Assembly: GCA_947176505.1 (NCBI GenBank)
Contig: CAMWQW010000006.1
Span: 116,705 to 180,704, forward strand
Direction: 5' to 3'
DNA: 64,000 nt
Source of the DNA: an uncultured Lachnospiraceae bacterium
Lineage (GTDB): Bacteria; Bacillota; Clostridia; Lachnospirales; Lachnospiraceae
In this document: positions 35,417 through 42,912 of the stretch, piece after piece
How the letters are laid out: the number at the start of each line of letters is the position of its first letter
Position numbering within the stretch: position 1 is the stretch's first letter
The notes under the pieces: model-generated
The model's database searches: none
The model's input: the letters and a program-made list of their open reading frames with translations, nothing else
Told to the model about the DNA's origin: nothing
Position numbers and translations under genes: made by a program

Positions 35417-37213
35417 CTAATTATTTCCACTCACAGTCTTATTGACACTCTCGGCATTTTCTTCACTCTTTGCCTGCTTCGTCTCTACGATGTCTACCTT
35501 GCCCTGTATCTCATCCGCCTTATTCGGCTTATCCAGCTCCCCATAGATTGCCTTGGCATACTGGTATTGCAGTTTCGCCTCTTCGTAGTCCCCCTCTTCC
35601 TCATACATCCGCGCCAGTTCCTCGAATTCCTTCGCCTCTGACATTCTGGAATCTACTTCCTGCTGTTTCTCGTTCAAGGCTATAATTTTCTTATTCAGAA
35701 ATGCTATCTGCGCCGTATCTTCCATCTTGGTATATTTCTCCAATGCGATCAGATAAAATACCATGGCGCCGTCATAATCGCCATCACTGTATGTCTCATC
35801 ACCCTGTCTTACCAGTTCCGCTGTTGCCGCTTCACTCTCCGCCTGTTCGGCTGCCTGTTCTTTTACTTTCTCTTCCGCCGCGCCCCACTCTTCATACAGC
35901 TTCTCCAACGCGTCAAGCGCCTGCTGCTTTCCTTCTGCAAAATAGATTGCCGACGCATCTTTCTTAGCTTCCAGATACCTCTGTTCCGCCATCTCATAGC
36001 TGCCATACGCAAGCAGGCTGTCTCCCAATGCAATGTTGTTGAAAACCTGTTCATAATGGTCTATCTGCAACAATCTGTCTTCGATATAGTCAGCGGCTAT
36101 ATTGTCCGCATACCGTGTTCTGACTTTTGCCGACAGATACGCCTCGCCCGCTTCCTCATATTTTCCCTCATCATAAGAGTCGTCCGCCCGAATGACCGCC
36201 TCCAGACAAATCAGATAATTGTTATATTTACTCTCCGCCTCTTTATCCCGCAGCTTCTTTGCAAGCTCCAGCGCCTTATCACACTCTTCCTTTGCCCTGA
36301 CATAATTATTGTCCTCTATATATGTCTCCGTGTTGGCAAAACACTGCGCCATGTCTTCCCTTTTCTGTCTCCTATTCCTTCTCCACATGTACACAACCAC
36401 ACCGAGTACAAGCGCCAACACTAGTATAACAAGTGTTATTGTAATTATCTTCTTAATACGTTTCCTTCGGTTCGGGTCTACAAACACCTTGTCAACATAG
36501 ATTGCCGCAAAGGTGTAATTGTCCAGATTTTCCGGCTGTCTGGATAATAGCAGATCCTCTACTTTGTCGCATTCCTCGATGGGTTCGTTCCCTGTCTCTG
36601 CGAACACGTCGGAGAGTTCACCTTCGTCTATGTTCTCCCAGATTCCCCGTGTATACAGGGTTATGATATCCCCGTCCGCAAGTTTCTTCTTTTTAGATAC
36701 GAAAGGCTTGAAATGCTCCTTGCCGAGATAGGAATAGAGATTGTTCCTCTCTTCGTGCTTCGCCAGCTTATCTTCCGCCAGCCTGTCCCCTTCGACCAGA
36801 TTCTGACTAAGCGACATATCGGAGCTTGCCAAGATCATGCGTCCGTCCCGATACAGCCTGAACCTCGTATTTCCTGCATATCCATAACGGAACTTCTCAT
36901 AATTGGTAACCACCACGGTAACGGAAGCTTTCAACTTCTCGTAACTTTTTCCCTTGAGTAATTCTTTATTGGCGTATTTCAGATATCTTTTCAGTTTCCC
37001 TTTGCTAATCCCCGGCTCGTTATGGAAGGCACTGATTACTGCCTCTATCGCCTTCCTTGCGCTCTGGGAATCCCGCATATCGGTTATACCGTCAGCAATT
37101 ACATAGCAGGCGTATTGGTCCAACTCCACAAAGCCGAAGTAATCATTATTCCTAAGTCTGCTTCCCTCCTCGGAAATAAAAGCAGTCTTAAAACTGCTGT
37201 TGTACTTTCTCAT
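35417..37213 (-). CDS. PP2C-type phosphatase with membrane anchor and TPR-like tail
   Basis: Residues 1-240 form a PP2C-like domain (YACYVIADGITDMRDS, VTVVVTNYEKFRYGYAGNTR, DGDIITLYTRGIWENI). A membrane segment follows at about 262-285 (IITITLVILVLALVLGVVVY) and then about 300 residues of charged helical repeats with the TPR-like spacing (YDEGKYEEAGEAYLSAKVRT, YSDGDYDGAMVFYLIALEKY). Several metal-binding positions of canonical PP2C are altered (ADGITD instead of ADGMG), so it may be a pseudophosphatase. It would sit in the cytoplasmic membrane and could link phosphorylation status to the machine. Overlaps the preceding phosphatase gene by four bases. Confidence 0.75.
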   Translation of the reverse strand: MRKYNSSFKTAFISEEGSRLRNNDYFGFVELDQYACYVIADGITDMRDSQSARKAIEAVISAFHNEPGISKGKLKRYLKYANKELLKGKSYEKLKASVTVVVTNYEKFRYGYAGNTRFRLYRDGRMILASSDMSLSQNLVEGDRLAEDKLAKHEERNNLYSYLGKEHFKPFVSKKKKLADGDIITLYTRGIWENIDEGELSDVFAETGNEPIEECDKVEDLLLSRQPENLDNYTFAAIYVDKVFVDPNRRKRIKKIITITLVILVLALVLGVVVYMWRRNRRQKREDMAQCFANTETYIEDNNYVRAKEECDKALELAKKLRDKEAESKYNNYLICLEAVIRADDSYDEGKYEEAGEAYLSAKVRTRYADNIAADYIEDRLLQIDHYEQVFNNIALGDSLLAYGSYEMAEQRYLEAKKDASAIYFAEGKQQALDALEKLYEEWGAAEEKVKEQAAEQAESEAATAELVRQGDETYSDGDYDGAMVFYLIALEKYTKMEDTAQIAFLNKKIIALNEKQQEVDSRMSEAKEFEELARMYEEEGDYEEAKLQYQYAKAIYGELDKPNKADEIQGKVDIVETKQAKSEENAESVNKTVSGNN

Positions 37214-38040
37214 AAGAATCCCTCAACCAGAACAATGCTCGCATTATCCTTCTCTTTTCGGCTTCCGGCATTGATCTGTTCTATCACTTCATAAGCCTTC
37301 TGCTGACACTTCTTCCTGCCCGACAGAAGCTCCTCTATCGTCTTCCAGTCCATCCCCTCATAAAGCCCGTCACTCATCAGTACTACGATATCTCTCTCCC
37401 TCAGCCTGATTGGCTTATCAAAGAATTCAATTTCCCGAAATCCGTCCTGTCCCACATAGTTATACATTCTCGTATTGTCAAGCAGCATCAGAGCTTCTTC
37501 TCTGGTAATCGTTCCCTCAATAAACTTATCCCCCGCCAGCACATCTATCGTATGTCCCGACGAAACCGGAACAAGGCTGCCGCCGCGGTATACCGCAATC
37601 TTGACATTGCCTGCCACCGCATAGTACAGATAGTTGTCTTTAATCAGCACGGCTCCCACACTCGCGCCGCCCCTGCCGTCATCAAGCTGCTTTAATATCT
37701 CCATGTTGATCCGGTGGTAAGCTTTCCGGAAGAAATATGCCGGATTCTCAGATGACCGGTAGATACGGAACATATCCTTCATCGTATCTACAACAATCCT
37801 TGAGGAGACTTTTCCGCCATAATTCTTACCCATGCCGTCAGCCAGCACAGCCATGAATCCGTCCGCACTCTGACAGACTCCGTAATCATCTTCCTGCACC
37901 TGCCTATCGCCGATTGTCATTGCCTTGCCGACCTGAAACCTTCTGATTACCCTGCCCCGCTCCCTGCACAAGAAACGTGCAATGGTAAGACATAGGATAA
38001 ACAGATAGATTGCTAAGAGCATACCTTCTTCCAATGTCAT
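37210..38040 (-). CDS. Membrane-anchored PP2C Ser/Thr phosphatase
   Basis: ATG 38040 has GGAGG eight bases upstream; the 276-residue protein begins with a membrane segment (MLLAIYLFILCLTIARFLC) and then a complete PP2C domain: GDRQVQEDDYGV, MAVLADGMGKNYGGKVSSRI, GGASVGAVLIKDNYLYYAVA, DIVVLMSDGLYEGM, KEKDNASIVLVE. Acidic metal ligands are present (ADGMG, SDGLYEG, DNAS). It resembles PppA of type VI threonine-phosphorylation pathways and Stp of Gram-positive bacteria. It lies between FHA genes and a second PP2C gene; no kinase gene is present in the window. Confidence 0.85.
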   Translation of the reverse strand: MTLEEGMLLAIYLFILCLTIARFLCRERGRVIRRFQVGKAMTIGDRQVQEDDYGVCQSADGFMAVLADGMGKNYGGKVSSRIVVDTMKDMFRIYRSSENPAYFFRKAYHRINMEILKQLDDGRGGASVGAVLIKDNYLYYAVAGNVKIAVYRGGSLVPVSSGHTIDVLAGDKFIEGTITREEALMLLDNTRMYNYVGQDGFREIEFFDKPIRLRERDIVVLMSDGLYEGMDWKTIEELLSGRKKCQQKAYEVIEQINAGSRKEKDNASIVLVEGFL

Positions 38041-38054
38041 AGCACATCCTCCGT

Positions 38055-38549
38055 CTATTCCCATTTAAAATGCTCTCCGCAGAACGAGACGAACAGGAAC
38101 TGGCTTTCGCCCATTTCAATCACGTCATAGAGATGCAGCTCTGTAGGCATATACACCGCCTCGTCATTCAGATAGACGATACCGTTACTGTCTCCGGGCA
38201 GTATAACCGTCTTACTCTGTTTCGTATCGTACACAATGACACAGTGGTTTCTTCTGGATATCTTATTGTCACCCAGTATCTGGATATCCATATCATCCGC
38301 CCTGCCCACAAAGTTCTTGCCTGCCATAATCTTGTAGTCTTTGCCCTTCCTCGCTCCGGATACACAGACAATCCATCCGCACACCGGATTCTCTTCCTGT
38401 AAGAACAGCGACTCTTCCACCTCTATCTCTGTCTGTCCGGTCTCCTGTTTCTCTCTGGTCGCCGTTTCGATATTGCAGTACGGGCATATGGTTCCATACC
38501 TTCTGCTTGAAAACATATGTCCGTTCTGACATCTGATCAAGTTGCTCAT
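38055..38549 (-). CDS. Zinc-ribbon FHA protein
   Basis: The start MSNLIRCQNGHMFSSRRYG at 38549, with AGGAAGA upstream, gives 164 residues. An N-terminal zinc ribbon (CxxGHxF...CPYC) is followed by an FHA domain (about 70-160): KNFVGRADDMDIQILG, ISRRNHCVIVYDTKQ, DSNGIVYLNDEAV, IEMGESQFLFV. The Arg, Ser-Arg-x-His and Asn positions that bind phosphothreonine are present. In type VI systems an FHA protein (Fha1/TagH) is the switch that triggers assembly when phosphorylated. It overlaps nothing and is followed within 15 bases by the PP2C gene. Confidence 0.82.
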   Translation of the reverse strand: MSNLIRCQNGHMFSSRRYGTICPYCNIETATREKQETGQTEIEVEESLFLQEENPVCGWIVCVSGARKGKDYKIMAGKNFVGRADDMDIQILGDNKISRRNHCVIVYDTKQSKTVILPGDSNGIVYLNDEAVYMPTELHLYDVIEMGESQFLFVSFCGEHFKWE

Positions 38550-38611
38550 GCTGTCTTCCTGTTCCTTTCCTAATCTGCATCCGTCTTCGGCTTTCCTGTG
38601 CCACCCGGACT

Positions 38612-39160
38612 TTATCGTACCTTGAGCGGTGCAAGCCCCAGATAGATAACATCGCCTTTCTCGACTTTGCACGGTTCTCTGGAAGAGACCCTGTAGGGCT
38701 TGTCTTCACCGTTTCTCTGTATTCTGGTTCCGTTCTCGCTGTCCAAATCTTCTATGTACCAGCTTCCGCTGCTGTAGTTCATGACGGCATGTTCACCATC
38801 CACGGTTCCTGCATAATCCGTATTCTTAAGGCTGATATCTACATGGTTCTCCCCCTCATCCCTTCCGAATACGATGGATGTCTTCTTATAGATATCCCAT
38901 GTGTCCGTTATGTTGCTGTCTTCTCCGAGCAGCAGAATCTCCGAAATTCCGGTTCTTCCCGTGTGATACCCGCGCCTTTCTGTGTGCCCGGTCTTAACGC
39001 TGTCTGTCATCGCCAAACCTAAGAAAAACACACCCACGATTCCCAATGTAGTCAGACTCACATTCTTCTCTATGGAATTGTCCAGATAGACATACGACAA
39101 AACCATACCTGTGATGCAGGATATTATGATGGTGATGTCTAGGGATGTTTTTTTGTTCAT
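38612..39160 (-). CDS. Membrane FHA protein
   Basis: The 182-residue protein has two membrane segments near its N-terminus (ITIIISCITGMVLSYVYL and VSLTTLGIVGVFFLGLAM) and a cytosolic FHA domain (IVFGRDEGENHVDIS, DGEHAVMNYSSGSWYIEDLD, SENGTRIQRNGEDK, VEKGDVIYLGLAPLKV). The Arg of GRD and Ser-x-Asn-Gly-Thr are the expected phosphothreonine ligands, with Glu-His in place of Ser-x-x-His. It probably recruits a phosphorylated partner to the membrane and so may mark the assembly site. Confidence 0.82.
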   Translation of the reverse strand: MNKKTSLDITIIISCITGMVLSYVYLDNSIEKNVSLTTLGIVGVFFLGLAMTDSVKTGHTERRGYHTGRTGISEILLLGEDSNITDTWDIYKKTSIVFGRDEGENHVDISLKNTDYAGTVDGEHAVMNYSSGSWYIEDLDSENGTRIQRNGEDKPYRVSSREPCKVEKGDVIYLGLAPLKVR

Positions 39161-39169
39161 AAACCGCTC

Positions 39170-40114
39170 CTATTCCGTATATTCAACAAATCTATTATCA
39201 CTTTCCGAGTATATAATCGTCCCTATTATTGAAAACCTTTTCGATTTGGCTTCATCAGCCCGCTGTTTATATTCCTCCAATTCTTCATCTTCCCATACAT
39301 ATTCTTTAGTTTTAGTTAACTCATTTATTCCCGCAGAACCATACCAAAGCTTTTCTTCCTCTTCTTTCGTAAAATCATTAAAAATATAGTATTCCTCTTT
39401 CCCTTCAGCACTCCCATACCTGCGGTCAAGCTCCATCAGTATACTCTTCTTTATCAAAAAACCATTTTCACACTTAATTTCCGTAAATATTTTTGAATCG
39501 GTATGAGAGCTATAGTGGTTTGTAGCGTATATCAAAATATTCCCATCTTCGTCCCAATCGTCAATAATCTGCATCTCCATCGGATGATTGCCGACAAATT
39601 CCAACACATTCCTGCCACTCTGATCATACACATAGTTGTAAGTAAGCACTGCACTAAGATTGACGTATAATTTTGATACTATAATTTCGTCCTTTCCGTC
39701 TTTTGTAAAATCATACGCAGTTATCTCAACTGCTTCCTGCTCATGCGGAAACTCCCAATCTACTGTAAGAAACTCTTGAAATTCTTCTTTGTTTTCCGAT
39801 AGAATTTTCCTAATCAGAGCCGTCTCATCATCCGTTCTTCTTCTTATTCCTATCTGGTCTATGGATACGCAACCTAAAGATAACTCTTCTTTCTCTTGCA
39901 TATTCTCCGAACTCTCTGCAGAAACTGGCTTATATTCCATTTCCTGTTCTTCAACAATTTCATGTTGCATCACATCGGACTGCTGCACTTCCTCTGTAAT
40001 TTGCCACCCTACAGTCGTGTCGCTTTCTGAGTTTCCATTGCTACACCCATAGCACAATATCATAATCAAAATCATACTTATCGCTATCTTCTTCACAAAT
40101 GTCTCCCTTTTCAC
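39170..40114 (-). CDS. Probable lipoprotein, immunity candidate
   Basis: The 314-residue product has a signal sequence with a lipobox-like LCYGCSN at about residue 20-26, then a Glu/Ser-rich spacer and a domain with VCBS/FG-GAP-like strands (TAYDFTKDGKDEIIVS, DDWDEDGNILIYATN). It would face the outside of the membrane. It begins directly after the decayed DUF4280 effector gene, so it is probably that effector's immunity protein rather than a machine part, although it lies within the core cluster. It looks intact while its effector is broken. Confidence 0.6.
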   Translation of the reverse strand: MKRETFVKKIAISMILIMILCYGCSNGNSESDTTVGWQITEEVQQSDVMQHEIVEEQEMEYKPVSAESSENMQEKEELSLGCVSIDQIGIRRRTDDETALIRKILSENKEEFQEFLTVDWEFPHEQEAVEITAYDFTKDGKDEIIVSKLYVNLSAVLTYNYVYDQSGRNVLEFVGNHPMEMQIIDDWDEDGNILIYATNHYSSHTDSKIFTEIKCENGFLIKKSILMELDRRYGSAEGKEEYYIFNDFTKEEEEKLWYGSAGINELTKTKEYVWEDEELEEYKQRADEAKSKRFSIIGTIIYSESDNRFVEYTE

Positions 40115-41301
40115 TTATAAAAGCAAAAATTCAATTAAATTACTGTGTGCATGAAAATCATATGCATCTGAAGAAGATTTTGCATCTGCTATAATCACAT
40201 CCATGTTATATTCACTTCCCTTTGAATCCTCTAATTGAATCTGTAGTTTAAAACCAAAATTTCTGTTATATTGAGGTTCAGGAGTACATAACTCGTCTGC
40301 CGCCGTTATAAATCCTGTAGACATAGCCACACAGTAATAATCGCTTTTGCTTTCTATCCCTTCTGTCTTTCTGATTCTAATCGATCCATTGTCATCTACA
40401 TAACTATTTTTATGGTATAGTATGTAATAATTAGGTGTTACTTCTCCAAATTTCCATCTAGGCTCATAGGTCGTAAATTTATAATTAATAAGTTCACCCG
40501 CTGCTGGTCCTCCATCATTCGATTTCCCACTAGTCACAGCACCCTCTTCTGCCACATAAATAAGATGTAATATACCTACTTGTGACGTTTGCCCTGATGT
40601 AATCGGATAAATAAAACCACCATGCTTACAAAATAAAATAGACGTCATGGTTATTCCTGTTTTATCTATATGCTCATCATCCGGAAAATTAAGAAAAGTT
40701 TGTCCTATCTCATAATTCTCTCACTCACTTTCCAAATTCATTAATAGCTTACAGGTTCCTTCTTTATAATAACGTCCGGGATGATTTTGAGACACTTGAA
40801 TTTCTATATCATTATCAGGTAATCTAGCCAATTTCCAAAACAAGGTATAGTATCCTCTTTCGTAACATCTGCAATAGTTGCAAACTTCAAACCATTTAAC
40901 TCCGAAGCAGGATTTTCGGTAACAATTAGTCTTTTTAAAACCTTATCCGCGTACTCTGAACTATCAACTTCTTTCTCTATACTCTCATCCTGTTTAATGG
41001 AACATCGATATACCTGATCTTTGTAAAAAACATTGTTTTTAGTGCATCTGGTACAAGTTAGTATTGCTCCATTCACTAAGTATTCTTTGCTTTGTTCATC
41101 TTGATAATTTGCATATAAAAAGCTTTCCAATTCACCTTTCGATAAATCATATCTTTCTGCGGTTTCATTCAATAATCTTCCCTGCTGAATAGCCGCAACT
41201 CCGCTATAACAAACAGATTCTGCTGCTTTTACTAAACTATTTGGTATTCCTGTTCCTAAATCACTATCTCCAACATAAATCTTAGAATTATCTTTAGGCA
41301 T
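40115..41301 (-). pseudogene. Decayed DUF4280 (PAAR-like) effector
   Basis: The first frame (ATG 41301) encodes the DUF4280 start (YLVNGAILTCTRCTKNN, LNGLKFATIADVTKED) and is lost near 40830; one extra base restores LPDNDIEIQVSQNHPGRYY and CKLLMNLESE. A TGA at 40721-40723 then replaces the Trp seen at the same place in the effector at 29399-30798 (EEEWENI). The frame after it continues as MTSILFCKHGGFIYPITSGQ and a C-terminal domain (YYCVAMSTGFITAADELC ... MDVIIADAKSSSDAYDFHAH) that could be a double-psi barrel or 3D-type wall hydrolase; that part is uncertain. Two independent lesions make this a genuine pseudogene. Confidence 0.75.
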
Positions 41302-41437
41302 ATTTTTAATCTTCTCTCTTATATTTCACACAGCTTTCTCGGTGTTAACATTGATTCCATACGGCAGCTGATTACCTGTATCTGTTTCAACTAAAAATAG
41401 TTTCATATTTATTATACAACACCCCATAGTAAAAACA

Positions 41438-41887
41438 CTACTTTATTTTCATAAACGCCTCAAACATATCTGTCACATCCAGCGGATTCTTCTTACTGCC
41501 TCCGACATTCTGCCCGCCCTGCGCGTAAGCTTGTCCCTGCGGGGACGCTCCTGCCGTAAAAGAGAACCCGAAATATTTCTCCATATCTTTGGTAAATGCG
41601 CCAAAATCCATATGCGGTGCAAAATCGTTGTCTCTGTCCTTTGCACTATTTTGATAATTTGTCCGGTCACGGTTCGACTCTTTTTCCTGTTTTAAATCGT
41701 ACTCTTTGCGTCTTTCGGCGTTGCTTAAAATCTCATATGCCTCTACAATATCTTTGAATTTCGCCTCTGCCTCCGGATTATCAGGGTTCAGATCCGGATG
41801 ATATTTCTTGGCTTTCCTGCGGTATGCCTGCTTAATCTGTTCCTCATCCGCCTCTTTGGGTACTCCCAGTATGTTGTAATAATCCAT
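41438..41887 (-). CDS. J-domain (DnaJ-like) protein
   Basis: The 149-residue protein has a complete J-domain at residues 2-64 ([38 protein letters not shown] with the HPD motif, [14 protein letters not shown]). No zinc fingers or peptide-binding domain; the tail is Gly/Gln-rich and ends in [16 protein letters not shown]. It follows the tube genes and would stimulate an Hsp70, for which the SAP-ATPase at 30804-33416 is the obvious partner in this cluster. Confidence 0.85.
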   Translation of the reverse strand: MDYYNILGVPKEADEEQIKQAYRRKAKKYHPDLNPDNPEAEAKFKDIVEAYEILSNAERRKEYDLKQEKESNRDRTNYQNSAKDRDNDFAPHMDFGAFTKDMEKYFGFSFTAGASPQGQAYAQGGQNVGGSKKNPLDVTDMFEAFMKIK

Positions 41888-41979
41888 GACAGACTCCTTT
41901 TTCTGAGAGAGCGTATGAAACGTCCGTTACATACGCCCTCAGATTGTATGTACATTGACAGTCAATACAGACTATATCG

Positions 41980-42405
41980 CTATGCCATATAACCGCCTTC
42001 TACCGACACTGTACTGATTTTGTCTTTCTTCTGCTTGATTACGAGGGTAAACGTACCGATTCCCTCCTCGTCGCCGTAGTCTTCCTTATAATCGATTACG
42101 AATGCATTAGGAAAACAATATTTTCTCTCCATAATACCTGCGGCAACATACTCTACCGTCACTTTCCTATAGCTGTCGGCTCTCTCCGCCGGAACCACCG
42201 ACCACAGCGCCATCTTTCTTGTGCTGTCGAACGGATCCCCGCCTACTGCGGTAAGAATCTTACCTTTAATCGTCATGGTTGCGCCAAAATCCTTCGTCCT
42301 CGCATTGGAATCCTGTGGGATATCCGTCGTCATCTTTACGCTCTTTACACACTCTTTAGATATTTCAAATGCTTCCGTACCCTCAACTTTCACTACAAAT
42401 GCCAT
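41980..42405 (-). CDS. Hcp-like tube protein 2
   Basis: The 141-residue protein (MAFVVKVEGTEAFEISKECV) is about 40% identical by eye to the product of the next gene upstream. Both share the pattern DSNARxxDFGxxMxIxGKxL, KMALWSVVPAERADSYRKVT and NAFVIDY...GIGTFTLVIKQKKDK. Size and all-beta character with a long central loop match Hcp and phage tube proteins, which stack as hexamers inside the sheath. It lies right behind the sheath gene as tube genes do in phages and type VI loci. Confidence 0.72.
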   Translation of the reverse strand: MAFVVKVEGTEAFEISKECVKSVKMTTDIPQDSNARTKDFGATMTIKGKILTAVGGDPFDSTRKMALWSVVPAERADSYRKVTVEYVAAGIMERKYCFPNAFVIDYKEDYGDEEGIGTFTLVIKQKKDKISTVSVEGGYMA

Positions 42406-42419
42406 TGTTCTTCTCCTTT

Positions 42420-42851
42420 CTACTCGCCGGCGTAACCGCCTTCAATTTTTACTTTGTCATTCTCATCTTTCTTCTGCTTCACATGCAGATAAAATGTTCC
42501 CACACCTGTCTCGTCGTCCATCTCCTCCGAATACTCCATCACAAACGCATTCGGCACTTCGTATTTGCGGACCACCTGCCCTGCTGAGATGACTTCCACT
42601 GTCGCGGTGCGGTAGCAGTCTGCTTTCTCGGACGGAACGACCGACCACTTGGAAAGCTCCAAGGTACTGTCATTTCCTTCCCCGCCGAGCTTATAGAGCA
42701 TCTTACCCCATATCTTCATGGACACACCGAAATCTGTTGCCCTTGCATTAGAATCCACTGCGGACTCCGAACCGAAGATTACGTTCCTGATACTCTTTTC
42801 ATCCAGAGCAATCTGCTCTGCACCTCCTGTTACACTCAACCTGAAACCCAT
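42420..42851 (-). CDS. Hcp-like tube protein 1
   Basis: The 143-residue protein (MGFRLSVTGGAEQIALDEKS) is the first of two tandem tube-like genes, 14 bases apart. It shows the same segments as its neighbour: DSNARATDFGVSMKIWGKML, LSKWSVVPSEKADCYRTATV, NAFVMEYSEEMDDETGVGTF. GGAGG lies ahead of ATG 42851. Two different subunits may build a mixed tube, or one may be an alternative tube or an initiator ring. Confidence 0.72.
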   Translation of the reverse strand: MGFRLSVTGGAEQIALDEKSIRNVIFGSESAVDSNARATDFGVSMKIWGKMLYKLGGEGNDSTLELSKWSVVPSEKADCYRTATVEVISAGQVVRKYEVPNAFVMEYSEEMDDETGVGTFYLHVKQKKDENDKVKIEGGYAGE

Positions 42852-42912
42852 TTTTGCTTCCTCCTTTTCTTATGGTTAATTTATAACGGTTCAGCCATGC
42901 TGAACTATTACG

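Noticed and set aside
40115-41301. Reading the stops in this gene as evidence of stop-codon reassignment
   Set aside because: One lesion is TGA and another gene has TAG, while more than 40 intact genes here use all stop codons normally; simple decay explains it.
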